From: Euzebyaceae bacterium
GTDB lineage: Bacteria > Actinomycetota > Nitriliruptoria > Euzebyales > Egibacteraceae
Length of the DNA: 23,359 nucleotides
Direction of reading: 5' to 3'
Assembly (NCBI GenBank): GCA_013696915.1
Contig: JACCXR010000393.1
Location: 1-23,359 of the forward strand
Position numbers and translations under genes: made by a program. Shown here in pieces: positions 1 to 7,682 of this stretch (its first letter is position 1; each line of letters begins with the position of its first letter). The notes under the pieces are model-generated. The model searched no databases. It was not told the origin of the DNA and saw nothing but the letters and a program-made list of their open reading frames with translations.

Positions 1-312
1 GCCCACGGGCACTGGCGCGGGCGGCGGTGGTGGAGCCTGCGGGCCCCCGCCCGCTACGCCGATGAGGCGCTGGCCGGTCGCTCGACCACGTCGGGGGAGG
101 AGCTGCCCGACGACGAGACCCGCCGCACCGAGCGCCTCATGCTCGGGCTGCGCCTCACGGCCGGGGTCGACCGCGCCGACGTGGAGCCCCTCGACGAGGC
201 GGTCGTCGACGGGCTCGCGCTCGCGGGACTCCTCGAAGCCGGGTCGAGGCTGCGGCTGACACCGGCCGGCCGGCCGCTCGCCGGCGCGGTCATCCTGCGG
301 CTGCTGTCCTGA
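1..312 (+). CDS. hemW: HemW, radical-SAM heme chaperone (3' end only)
   Basis: This is the C-terminal 103 residues of a protein that enters from the left edge; the frame is open from base 1 and stops at TGA 310-312. It reads GHWRGRRWWSLRAPARYA near its start, then DDETRRTERLMLGLRL, which are the C-terminal signatures of the HemW/HemN-like family (formerly annotated coproporphyrinogen III oxidase-like). HemW binds heme and a radical-SAM iron-sulfur cluster in the cytoplasm and delivers heme to acceptor proteins. The radical-SAM CxxxCxxC core is outside the window, so only the HemW C-terminal domain is visible. The order hemW-hrcA-dnaJ is common in Gram-positive bacteria and supports the call. 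A 143-bp gap carrying the hrcA control region follows. Confidence 0.88.
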   Translation, partial: AHGHWRGRRWWSLRAPARYADEALAGRSTTSGEELPDDETRRTERLMLGLRLTAGVDRADVEPLDEAVVDGLALAGLLEAGSRLRLTPAGRPLAGAVILRLLS

Positions 313-380
313 CTACCGCACCGCGACGCCGCGACGCCGGGCCGCACGCGCCGATGCGCCGGTCCGAGGGGGCTCGTGGG

Positions 381-386
381 TACCAT
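381..386 (+). promoter_or_regulatory. Candidate -10 box of the hrcA-dnaJ promoter
   Basis: TACCAT matches the actinobacterial TANNNT -10 pattern. It would place the transcription start near 393, so the CIRCE-like operator at 398-424 would lie just downstream of the start, a usual position for HrcA control. No clear -35 hexamer is visible. Confidence 0.5.
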
Positions 387-397
387 CGGAGGTGCTG

Positions 398-424
398 CTG
401 GCACTCGCTGCGCGCGATTGCCAG
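398..424 (+). promoter_or_regulatory. CIRCE-like HrcA operator
   Basis: The 9-bp arms CTGGCACTC (398-406) and GATTGCCAG (416-424) are separated by exactly 9 bases, the architecture of the CIRCE element TTAGCACTC-N9-GAGTGCTAA. The left arm matches the consensus at 7 of 9 positions and the right at 6 of 9. The arms pair with each other except at one position, and pairing extends one base outward (397 with 425). The site lies 31 bp before the hrcA start and suggests autoregulation of hrcA-dnaJ by HrcA. Confidence 0.72.
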
Positions 425-455
425 CGCCCGTGGAGCCATCGAGGAGGTGACCGGC

Positions 456-1520
456 ATGCCCGTGCTCGACGACCGCAAGGCCGCGATCCTGAAGGCGATC
501 GTGCAGGACTACGTCCGCGGCGGCGAGCCCGTGGGTTCGAAGCGCCTGGCGGACGAGTGGGAGCTCGGCGTCTCGGCGGCCACGGTCCGGACCGACATGG
601 CGGCCCTCGAAGACGCGGGATTCATCACCCACCCGCACACGTCCGCGGGGCGCATCCCGACGGACAAGGGCTACCGCTACTTCGTCGATTCGCTGGCGGC
701 CGGCGCCGGGGGAGCGGGGGCCGGCACGCTGACCCCCGAACATCTCGCCGCGCTGGAGGGGCTGCTGCTCGGATCCGTCGACCTGGAGGATCTGCTGCGA
801 CGGGCGTCCGGGGTCCTGTCGCGGCTGACCACGTTCGCGGCGCTCGTCTCGGCGCCGCAGCTGGACCGCAGCCGCCTGCGGCACATCGAGCTCGTCGCGC
901 TGGGACCCACCAGCGTGCTGGCGATCCTGATCGCCGACACCGGCCGGGTCGAGAAGCGCATGCTCGATCTCGAGACGCCGGTCGCCGACTACGACGTCCA
1001 ACGCGCGCGGCACGCCGTGAACGGGGCCGCCGCGGGTCTGCGCGCGGACCAGGCGCCGGACGTGATCACCGGGGTGGCGGCCGGTGCGCCGGTGGAGGTG
1101 CGCGGGCTTGTGGAAGCGGTCGCCGAGGCGGTGCGCCACGGACTGGCGGGCGGCGGGGGCGGGGGCGAGCACGTGTTCGTCGGTGGGACCGCCAACATCG
1201 CCGCCGGCCACTTCGAACGCCTCGAACAGGTCAAGCAGGTCTACGAGACGATGGAGGAACAGGTCATCCTGCTCCAGATGCTCCGCGACACGCTGCGGTC
1301 CGGCGACCCCGCGGTGCGGATCGGCGCCGAGCTCGCGCTCGTCGAGCTCGCGGCCTGTTCCGTCGTTGCGGCCAGCTACGAGGCGACCGGCGACGCGGTG
1401 GGCTCGGTCGGCGTCCTCGGTCCCATGCGGATGGACTATCCCCGGACGCTCGCGGCCGTGCAGGCGGTAGCCTCGTCGCTTGAGAAGGCGCTCGCCGAAC
1501 TGACCGGCGGGAACGGTTAG
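456..1520 (+). CDS. hrcA: HrcA, heat-inducible transcription repressor
   Basis: A 354-residue protein, close to the usual HrcA length. Residues 1-80 form the winged helix-turn-helix and carry the family signatures LKAIVQDYVRGGEPVGSKRL, SAATVRTDMAALEDAGF and THPHTSAGRIPTDKGYR. The rest is the HrcA C-terminal domain used for dimerisation and for GroEL-dependent stabilisation. HrcA represses chaperone genes by binding CIRCE operators. I chose ATG 456 because the conserved N terminus starts there and GAGGAGGTGA lies at 441-450; the frame runs upstream but that part crosses the operator. dnaJ starts 11 bp after the TAG stop, so the two are probably co-transcribed. The operator at 398-424 indicates autoregulation. 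grpE, dnaK and groE are not in the window. Confidence 0.96.
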   Translation: MPVLDDRKAAILKAIVQDYVRGGEPVGSKRLADEWELGVSAATVRTDMAALEDAGFITHPHTSAGRIPTDKGYRYFVDSLAAGAGGAGAGTLTPEHLAALEGLLLGSVDLEDLLRRASGVLSRLTTFAALVSAPQLDRSRLRHIELVALGPTSVLAILIADTGRVEKRMLDLETPVADYDVQRARHAVNGAAAGLRADQAPDVITGVAAGAPVEVRGLVEAVAEAVRHGLAGGGGGGEHVFVGGTANIAAGHFERLEQVKQVYETMEEQVILLQMLRDTLRSGDPAVRIGAELALVELAACSVVAASYEATGDAVGSVGVLGPMRMDYPRTLAAVQAVASSLEKALAELTGGNG

Positions 1521-1531
1521 GACGGGGACAA

Positions 1532-2656
1532 GTGCCTGCAGTGCGAGACCTCTACGAGATCCTCGGTGTCGCGAAGGACGCGGACACCGAGGATCTGAAA
1601 CGCGCCTACCGCCGGCGTGCCCGCGAGCTCCACCCCGACCAGGGCGGGGACGAGGAGGGCTTCAAGGAGCTGACCGCGGCGTACGAGGTGCTGCGCAATC
1701 CGCAGGCGCGGGCCAACTACGACCGCTACGGAGACCCCCGAGGGCCGCTGGGCTCCGCCGGTGGCGACCCGTTCGCCGGCTTCGGCGACCTCGGCGACCT
1801 CATCGAGACGTTTTTCGGCGGGTTCGGCGGGCGCCAGACCACGCGGCGCGACTCCCGCGCCGGTCGCGACGCGATGCTCGACGTGACGCTCACGCTCGAG
1901 GAGGCCGCGGCCGGGCTGCGGCACGAGGTGCAGACCTCCGTCCAGCGCGCCTGCGAGGTGTGCGACGGCAGCGGCGCGGCGCCGGGCAGCGGTCCCGTCC
2001 GCTGCTCGACCTGCGGGGGCAGCGGCGCCGTGCAGCAGGTGCGCAACAGCGTCTTCGGTCAGGTGCTCACCTCGGGCGCGTGCCCGACCTGCGGGGGCGC
2101 CGGCCAGACGATCCTCGACAAGTGCGACGCCTGCTTCGGCGAGGGGCGGCGGCGGGTCGAGGAGACCATCGCGATCGACGTCCCGCCGGGCGTCGACGAC
2201 GGCACCCGCCTGCGTCTGGCGGGGCGGGGGGAGGCCGGCCGCAACCGCGGCCCCACCGGCGACCTGTACGTGCGCGTCCGCGTCCGACCGCACGACGTCT
2301 TCACCCGCGACGGCGACGACCTCCTGTGTGAGCTGCGGATACCGATGGCCGCCGCCGCGCTGGGGACCCAGGTCAGGCTGCCGACCCTCGAGGGGGAGGA
2401 GCCCTTCACCGTTCCTGCCGGCACGCAGAGCGGCGACGTCCTGACCGTCCGCCGCAAGGGGATGCCGAAGCTCGGGGGCGGCGGGATCCAGCGCGGAAAC
2501 CTGCACGTGCACTGCCGCGTCGAGACGCCGACCCGGCTGAGCGAGGAGCAGCGGGACCTCCTGCGCCGTCTCGCCGACGAGCGGGGCGAAGAGATCAGGG
2601 AGCACGGCGAGGAGAAGGGGCTGTTCGGCCGGCTGCGCGAGGCGTTCGGCGGCTGA
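1532..2656 (+). CDS. dnaJ: DnaJ, Hsp40 co-chaperone
   Basis: A 374-residue type I J-protein. Residues 1-66 are the J domain with HPD at 34-36, which stimulates the ATPase of DnaK. A Gly/Phe-rich linker (about 74-105, GGDPFAGFGDLGDL and FFGGFGG) follows. The zinc-finger domain has the four CxxCxGxG repeats starting at residues 141, 158, 184 and 198, then the C-terminal substrate-binding domains with PPGVDDGTRLRLAGRGEAG. The GTG start at 1532 is preceded by GACGGGGA at 1521-1528; a second in-frame GTG at 1541 would shorten it by three residues. Linkage to hrcA is typical of actinobacterial second dnaJ copies, so a paralogue next to dnaK elsewhere is likely, which is inference. Confidence 0.96.
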   Translation: MPAVRDLYEILGVAKDADTEDLKRAYRRRARELHPDQGGDEEGFKELTAAYEVLRNPQARANYDRYGDPRGPLGSAGGDPFAGFGDLGDLIETFFGGFGGRQTTRRDSRAGRDAMLDVTLTLEEAAAGLRHEVQTSVQRACEVCDGSGAAPGSGPVRCSTCGGSGAVQQVRNSVFGQVLTSGACPTCGGAGQTILDKCDACFGEGRRRVEETIAIDVPPGVDDGTRLRLAGRGEAGRNRGPTGDLYVRVRVRPHDVFTRDGDDLLCELRIPMAAAALGTQVRLPTLEGEEPFTVPAGTQSGDVLTVRRKGMPKLGGGGIQRGNLHVHCRVETPTRLSEEQRDLLRRLADERGEEIREHGEEKGLFGRLREAFGG

Positions 2657-2661
2657 GCCGT

Positions 2662-2690
2662 GAATCGCCGGGGCTCGTCCGAGGCGATTC
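2662..2690 (+). repeat. Hairpin after dnaJ
   Basis: GAATCGCC (2662-2669) and GGCGATTC (2683-2690) are perfect 8-bp inverted arms around a 13-base loop, 5 bp after the dnaJ stop. No T-run follows, so it is a weak candidate for a terminator, an RNA processing site or a protein-binding site before rsmE. Confidence 0.4.
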
Positions 2691-2742
2691 TCGTGACCTC
2701 GGTGGTGGCGGTCGCGCAGCGATCGCCTGGGAAGGGCGAGCC

Positions 2743-3477
2743 GTGAGCGGCGCGCGGACCGCCGGGCCGCACTTCTTCCTCGCCCCCGCTGACCTCGACG
2801 GCGACCGGGCCGTCCTGCGTGGCGACGAGGCGCGACACCTCGCCGTGGTGCTGCGCGCGCGCCCCGGCGACCCGGTCAGCCTCGCCGACGGCGCCGGCGT
2901 CGTCTGCCAGGCGCGGGTCGAGCGGGCGGGCGACGAGGTGATCCTCCGCATCGTCGAGCGATTCGTCGAGGACGCGCCGTCGCCGTTGTTGACCGTCGTC
3001 CACGCGCTGCCGAAGGGCCGCAAGCTCGACGAGGTGGTCCAGCGACTCACCGAGCTGGGGGTCGACCGGATCGTGCCCGTGCACTCGCGGCGCAGCCAGG
3101 TCCGGCTGGACGGCTCCAGGGCGGCACGGGCGGTGGAGCGCTGGCGCGCGGTGGCGCTCGCGGCGGCCAAGCAGAGCCGTCGCGCCCGGCTGCCCGAGGT
3201 CGCCGCCGTCGGGGAGTGGGCGACCGCGTTCGCCCATGGCACGGGCGGCGTCGTGCTGTGGGAGGAGGCGACCACGCCGCTGTCCGTCGCGCTCGGCGAG
3301 CCCGCCTCCGCCGGCACCGTCGTCCTCGGCGTCGGACCGGAGGGCGGGCTGACCGCCGGGGAGGTCGAGGCGACCGGTCTGCCCGCAGCCTCGCTCGGAC
3401 CGACGGTCCTGCGTACCGAGACCGCCGCTTTGGTCGCCGCGACCGTCGTGCTCCACCGGCTCGGCCGGGTCGGGTGA
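2743..3477 (+). CDS. rsmE: RsmE, 16S rRNA m3U1498 methyltransferase
   Basis: A 244-residue SPOUT-class methyltransferase that methylates N3 of U1498 in 16S rRNA using S-adenosylmethionine. The N-terminal PUA-like part (about 1-75) carries GDEARHLAVVLRARPGD. The C-terminal knot domain shows ALPKGRKLDEVVQRLTELGV, GPEGG at residues 198-202 and LGPTVLRTETAALVA, all RsmE signatures of the SAM-binding trefoil knot. Start GTG 2743 follows GAAGGGCGA at 2731-2739. It lies 86 bp after dnaJ, which is the common actinobacterial order. The next gene has its own promoter-like sequence, so this probably ends the hrcA transcription unit. Confidence 0.94.
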   Translation: MSGARTAGPHFFLAPADLDGDRAVLRGDEARHLAVVLRARPGDPVSLADGAGVVCQARVERAGDEVILRIVERFVEDAPSPLLTVVHALPKGRKLDEVVQRLTELGVDRIVPVHSRRSQVRLDGSRAARAVERWRAVALAAAKQSRRARLPEVAAVGEWATAFAHGTGGVVLWEEATTPLSVALGEPASAGTVVLGVGPEGGLTAGEVEATGLPAASLGPTVLRTETAALVAATVVLHRLGRVG

Positions 3478-3527
3478 GGTGCTGAAGCGCCGCACGGCCC
3501 CGGGCGGCCCGGTCGTGGGAGCATCCA

Positions 3528-3540
3528 CTACCCTGGGTAG
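3528..3540 (+). promoter_or_regulatory. Leaderless promoter inside a palindrome (S9 peptidase)
   Basis: TACCCT at 3529-3534 is a TANNNT -10 box placed 7 bases before GTG 3542, so the transcript would begin at or next to the start codon. The box lies inside a 13-base perfect palindrome (CTACCC, central T, GGGTAG; 3528-3540), which could be an operator covering the melting region. No -35 is recognisable. Confidence 0.5.
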
Positions 3541-3541
3541 C

Positions 3542-5599
3542 GTGGACGCCATGCCGCCCCTGCACTACCCGCACGCCCGCCGCGGCGACGTGGTCGACAC
3601 CCACCACGGCACGCTCGTCGCCGACCCGTACCGCTGGCTCGAGGACACCGACGCGCCCGACACGCGCGCCTGGATCGCTGCCCAGAACCGGCTGACGCGG
3701 TCGTGGCTCGACGGGGTGCCGGCCCGGGAGCGCATCCGCGAGCGGCTGACCGCGCTGTGGGACCACGCCCGCGCCGGCGTGCCGTGGCGGCGCGGCGACC
3801 GCTGGTTCCAGCTGCGCAACACCGGCCTGCAGAACCAGTCCGTGCTGTGGACGATGGACGCCGCGGACGCCGGAGGCCGGGTCCTGCTCGACCCGAACCT
3901 GCTGTCGCCCGACGGCACGGTGTCGCTGTCGGCGGCGGCCGTGAGCGAGGACGGGGCGCTGCTGGCCTACGCCACCAGCGACGCCGGCTCGGACTGGATG
4001 ACCTGGCACGTCCGCGATGTCGAGACGGCCGCCGACCGGCCGGACGTCCTCGAGTGGTCGAAGTTCTCCGGTGCCGCCTGGACCGCGGACGGGAGCGGCT
4101 TCTTCTACGCCGCCTACGATCCGCCGGAGCCGGGCGCCGCCTATGAGGCGCGCAACCTCGGCCAGCGCCTGCACCACCACCGTCTCGGCGACCGCCAGGA
4201 GGACGACCGGCTGGTCTACGCGCGACCCGACGAGCCCGAGTGGGGCTTCGACCCCGACGTCACCGAGGACGGCCGCTGGCTGCTGGTGCACGTCTGGCAG
4301 GGCACGGACCGGCGCAACCGGATCTACCTGGCCGACCTGGCCGCCGGCGGTGACGTCCGGCCGCTGCTCGACGACTTCGACGCCGGGTACGAGGTCGTCG
4401 GCGCCGTGGACCGCGTGCTCTACGTCCGCACCGACCTCGACGCGCCGCGCGGCCGGATCGTGGCGATCGAAATCGACCGGCCGCAGCGCGACGCCTGGCG
4501 GGAGGTGGTGCCCGAGGCCGCCGACACCCTCGAGCGGGTCGCGCTCGTCGGGGACCGGCTCGTCGCCGTCTACCTCCGCGACGCGAGCTCGCGGATCCGC
4601 CTGTTCGCCCTCGACGGTGCTCCCGCCGGCGCGGTCGAGCTGCCCGGGCTCGGCACCGTCGACGCGCTGGCCGGCCGCCAGGCCGACCGGGCCCTGCACT
4701 TCACCTTCTCGTCATTCACGCGTTCGACGAGCGTGCACCGCCACGACCTCGCCACCGGTGCGACCAGCGTCGTGCGCGACGCCGCCCTCGCGGTCGACGG
4801 CTACGCCACCGAGCAGGTCTTCGCCACCAGCGCCGACGGCACGCCGGTCCCGATGTTCCTCGTCCGGCGTGCGGAAGCGACGCCGGGGACCCCGGCGCCG
4901 ACGTTGCTGTACGGCTACGGCGGCTTCAACATCCCCGTGACACCGTCCTGCAAGGTGTGGTGGCTCGTCTGGCTCGAACTCGGCGGGGTGCTCGCGGTCG
5001 CGAACCTCCGGGGCGGCGGGGAATACGGCGAAGCCTGGCACGACGGGGGCCGGCTCGCGAACAAGCAGAACGTCTTCGACGACTTCGCCGCCTGCGCACG
5101 ATGGCTGGTGGACGAGGGCTGGACGTCGCCGGCGCGCCTGGCGATCAACGGCGGCTCCAATGGCGGGCTGCTCGTCGGCGCGTGCATGACCCAGCGTCCG
5201 GAGCTCTACGGTGCCTGCGTCCCCGAGGTGGGCGTGCTCGACATGCTGCGGTTCCACACCTTCACGATCGGCTGGGGCTGGGCCAGCGACTACGGCACCG
5301 TCGACGACCCGGAGCAGTTCTCCACGCTGCTGTCGTACTCACCGGTGCACAACGTCCGGCCGGGGACGGCGTACCCGCCGACGCTCATCACCACCGGCGA
5401 CCACGACGACCGGGTCGTCCCCGGCCACTCCTTCAAGTTCGCGGCCGCGCTGCAGTCCGCCCAGACGGGTGAGGCACCGGTGCTGGTCCGCGTCGAGACC
5501 GACGCCGGCCACGGCGTCGCCACCCCCACCGGCAAGCTGATCGACCAGCGCGCCGACGTGCTCGCGTTCCTGGTGCGCGCCCTGGGCGTGGACGGGTAA
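3542..5599 (+). CDS. Prolyl oligopeptidase family serine peptidase (S9A)
   Basis: A 685-residue protein of the length typical for prolyl oligopeptidases, which cut short peptides after proline in the cytosol. The N terminus has the family motif VADPYRWLED. A beta-propeller domain covers about residues 75-415 and the alpha/beta-hydrolase domain the rest. The nucleophile serine is residue 539 in GGSNGGLL, the aspartate lies in TGDHDDRVVP (620-623), and the histidine is residue 657 in DAGHG. GGGEYGEAWH and the WASDYG region also fit. No signal peptide is seen. I chose GTG 3542 because a -10 box lies 7 bases before it; ATG 3551, three codons later, is the alternative, and the frame is open upstream to 3479. 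Oligopeptidase B is less likely; exact substrate is unknown. Confidence 0.92.
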   Translation: MDAMPPLHYPHARRGDVVDTHHGTLVADPYRWLEDTDAPDTRAWIAAQNRLTRSWLDGVPARERIRERLTALWDHARAGVPWRRGDRWFQLRNTGLQNQSVLWTMDAADAGGRVLLDPNLLSPDGTVSLSAAAVSEDGALLAYATSDAGSDWMTWHVRDVETAADRPDVLEWSKFSGAAWTADGSGFFYAAYDPPEPGAAYEARNLGQRLHHHRLGDRQEDDRLVYARPDEPEWGFDPDVTEDGRWLLVHVWQGTDRRNRIYLADLAAGGDVRPLLDDFDAGYEVVGAVDRVLYVRTDLDAPRGRIVAIEIDRPQRDAWREVVPEAADTLERVALVGDRLVAVYLRDASSRIRLFALDGAPAGAVELPGLGTVDALAGRQADRALHFTFSSFTRSTSVHRHDLATGATSVVRDAALAVDGYATEQVFATSADGTPVPMFLVRRAEATPGTPAPTLLYGYGGFNIPVTPSCKVWWLVWLELGGVLAVANLRGGGEYGEAWHDGGRLANKQNVFDDFAACARWLVDEGWTSPARLAINGGSNGGLLVGACMTQRPELYGACVPEVGVLDMLRFHTFTIGWGWASDYGTVDDPEQFSTLLSYSPVHNVRPGTAYPPTLITTGDHDDRVVPGHSFKFAAALQSAQTGEAPVLVRVETDAGHGVATPTGKLIDQRADVLAFLVRALGVDG

Positions 5600-5602
5600 G
5601 GT
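5597..5602 (+). promoter_or_regulatory. Leaderless -10 box overlapping a stop codon
   Basis: TAAGGT is 6 bases before ATG 5609. Its first three bases are the TAA stop codon of the preceding peptidase gene. The spacing predicts a transcript starting on the ATG itself. Confidence 0.5.
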
Positions 5603-5608
5603 CGGGGG

Positions 5609-5824
5609 ATGGACGCCCAACGCAACCAAATCATCTGCCCGCGATGCGGCGAGGTGCGGCTGGAGACCCCGCCGGGGACGACCGTCCTCCCGACGCTGGG
5701 GATGGCCCGCAAGGCGGCCGGAACCGCCGGGGAGTGCGACTGCGGCAAGGCCCCGCACGAACGCCCTGCTGCGCTGTCGCACGCCCCGGGTGAGCCGGGC
5801 GGTCCCGGCACGACCACCTCCTAA
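5609..5824 (+). CDS. Small putative zinc-ribbon protein
   Basis: A 71-residue protein of unknown function. Cysteines form CPRC at residues 10-13 and CDC at 43-45, a plausible four-cysteine metal site with the pairs about 30 residues apart. The tail after residue 50 is rich in Pro, Gly, His and Thr and looks disordered. It has no membrane segment or signal peptide. A TAAGGT -10 box lies 6 bases upstream, so it is probably translated from a leaderless message. It sits between the peptidase and the crotonase gene and does not overlap either. I do not recognise a named family. The promoter, ATG start and cysteine pattern make it more than a chance frame. Confidence 0.6.
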   Translation: MDAQRNQIICPRCGEVRLETPPGTTVLPTLGMARKAAGTAGECDCGKAPHERPAALSHAPGEPGGPGTTTS

Positions 5825-5891
5825 GACCGCGACGCCACAGGGGTCACCGCCGACTGACATCGCACACGGCGATTCACATCCAGGAGACGTG

Positions 5892-6668
5892 ATGGAGTTC
5901 GAGCACCTGCTCCTCAAGATCGACGGCCCCTCCGCCAGGCTGACGCTCAACCGCCCTGAACGGCGCAACGCCCTCAGCCTCGCCCTCATGCGCGAGGTCG
6001 TCGCCGCTCTCGAGGCCGCCGCCGCGATGCCCGAGGTGCGGGTGGTCGTGATCGACGGCGCCGGGCCGGTCTTCTCCGCGGGGCACGACCTCGGCGAGAT
6101 GGTCGGCCGGGACGCCGCCTTCTACGCGGAGCTGTTCGACGTCTGCACGGTGATGATGGAGACGATCCAGCGCGTGCCCCAGCCGGTCATCGCGCAGGTG
6201 CACGGCGTGGCGACGGCGGCCGGATGCCAGCTCGTGGCCGCGTGCGACCTCGCCGTCGCCACCGACGGCGCCCGCTTCGCCACCCCGGGCGTCAAGATCG
6301 GCCTGTTCTGCTCGACGCCGATGGTCCCGATCTCGCGCGCCGTCGGCCGCAAGCGGGCGATGGAGATGCTCCTGACCGGCGCGATGGTCGACGCGGCGAC
6401 CGCGGCGGACTGGGGGCTGGTCAACCGCGCCGTGCCGGCCGATCAGCTCGACGTCACCGTCGACGGCCTCGTCGACGCCATCACCTCGTCCAGCCCGATG
6501 ACCGTCGGCATCGGCAAGGCGGCGTTCTACACCCAGATCGAGCTCGACGAGCACCGCGCCTACGACCACACGAAGGCCGTCATGACCGCGAACGCCTTGG
6601 CGGGCGACGCGCAGGAGGGCATCGGCGCGTTCCTGGAGAAGCGCACGCCGCAGTGGACCGGCCGGTGA
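5892..6668 (+). CDS. Enoyl-CoA hydratase/isomerase family protein, ECHDC3-like
   Basis: A 258-residue crotonase-fold protein that should bind acyl-CoA thioesters. It matches the ECHDC3 subgroup over its full length: NRPERRNALSLALM at the N terminus, FSAGHDLGEM for the oxyanion hole, ATAAGCQLVAACDLAVA, FATPGVKIGLFCSTPMVP, RAMEMLLTG and the end GIGAFLEKRTPQW. The two glutamates that catalyse hydration in classical enoyl-CoA hydratases are replaced by Gln (residue 113, AGCQL) and Gly (residue 133, TPGVK), with the normal 20-residue spacing. Classical hydratase activity is therefore doubtful. Start ATG 5892 follows AGGAGA at 5882-5887; the frame runs further upstream but loses similarity. The patatin gene begins 39 bp downstream, possibly in one operon. 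Confidence 0.88.
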   Translation: MEFEHLLLKIDGPSARLTLNRPERRNALSLALMREVVAALEAAAAMPEVRVVVIDGAGPVFSAGHDLGEMVGRDAAFYAELFDVCTVMMETIQRVPQPVIAQVHGVATAAGCQLVAACDLAVATDGARFATPGVKIGLFCSTPMVPISRAVGRKRAMEMLLTGAMVDAATAADWGLVNRAVPADQLDVTVDGLVDAITSSSPMTVGIGKAAFYTQIELDEHRAYDHTKAVMTANALAGDAQEGIGAFLEKRTPQWTGR

Positions 6669-6707
6669 AGGGGACGCCCCGACGACCTCGCCCCGGTCGC
6701 CGGTGAG

Positions 6708-7682
6708 GTGACGCTCGGGCTGGTCCTGTCCGGCGGTGCCGCGTTCGGGGCCTTCGAGGCCGGGGTGGTCGCGGCGGTCGAGGAATCCGGGCTCCGGCCG
6801 ACGATCCTGTCCGGCACGTCCGCCGGCGCGCTCAACGCCGCGGCGCTCGCGGCGGGCTACGACGCCGCCGGGCTCGGGGATCTGTGGCTGACGATCCGCG
6901 ACGCCGACGTGTTCCGCCTCCGCCGCGACGTCGGCTCGCTCCTGCGATTGCAGGCCCTGGCCAACCCCAGGGCCAGCAACTTCGCCGAACGGCTCCTCGA
7001 CGGGATCGGCTGGACGTGGCTGCTGGACACCGAGCCGCTGCGCCGCACGATCGTCAGGGCGCTCGGCGGGGAGCGCGTCGCCGTCGGGGACGGGATCGTC
7101 CTCGCCGTGTCCGCGGTCGACATCGCGACCGGCGGTCTGGTGCGTTTCGTGAACACGCCCCCGCCGGCGCACCGGACCGGACCGACCTACCGGGTCGTCG
7201 ACCTCGGCGTCGACCACCTGATGGCGAGCGCGGCCATCCCGCTGCTGTTCCGACCCGGCCAGGTCGACGGCGCCGCGTTCTGGGACGGTGGCCTGGTCGC
7301 GAACACCCCGCTGGCCCCGGCGCTCGCCTACGAGCCGGATGCGATCATCGTGGTGACCACCTCCGCGCTCCCGCGGCCCGCGCCCGCTCCCCGGTCGCTC
7401 GGGCAGGCGGTCTCCCTGCTCGTTGACACCGTGCTGGGATTCTCCCTTGCGCAGGACGTCGCCCTCGCCAGGCTGGTGAACACGGTCTGCGAGGTCGCCC
7501 CATCCGCCACGGACAAGCGCCGCGTGGACCTGTTGGTCATCGCCCCGCCGCCCGACCGGCTCGACCCCGACGTCGGCCTCCGGTTCGATCCCGCGGAGGC
7601 CGCCCGGCTCATCGCGCTGGGGCGCGACGTCGGCCGCGCCCGGCTCGAGGGCTGGCGCAGCGGAGGGCCGGTGGGTTCGTGA
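6708..7682 (+). CDS. Patatin-like phospholipase family protein
   Basis: A 324-residue protein with the patatin catalytic dyad arrangement. The glycine-rich oxyanion loop LSGGAAFGAFEAG is at residues 8-20, the nucleophile elbow GTSAG at 36-40 (Ser38), and the catalytic aspartate is in DGG at 193-195. These enzymes are lipid acyl hydrolases; many bacterial members act on phospholipids. No signal peptide is obvious, so it is probably cytosolic or peripheral to the membrane. The start is GTG 6708. Its stop overlaps the next start as GTGA (7679-7682), which indicates translational coupling with the methyltransferase. Substrate cannot be read from the sequence. Confidence 0.9.
   Translation: MTLGLVLSGGAAFGAFEAGVVAAVEESGLRPTILSGTSAGALNAAALAAGYDAAGLGDLWLTIRDADVFRLRRDVGSLLRLQALANPRASNFAERLLDGIGWTWLLDTEPLRRTIVRALGGERVAVGDGIVLAVSAVDIATGGLVRFVNTPPPAHRTGPTYRVVDLGVDHLMASAAIPLLFRPGQVDGAAFWDGGLVANTPLAPALAYEPDAIIVVTTSALPRPAPAPRSLGQAVSLLVDTVLGFSLAQDVALARLVNTVCEVAPSATDKRRVDLLVIAPPPDRLDPDVGLRFDPAEAARLIALGRDVGRARLEGWRSGGPVGS

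Noticed and set aside
313..455. HAIR element (CTTGAGT-N7-ACTCAAG) for HspR control.
   Set aside because: No match on either strand in the hrcA upstream region; only the CIRCE-like site is present.
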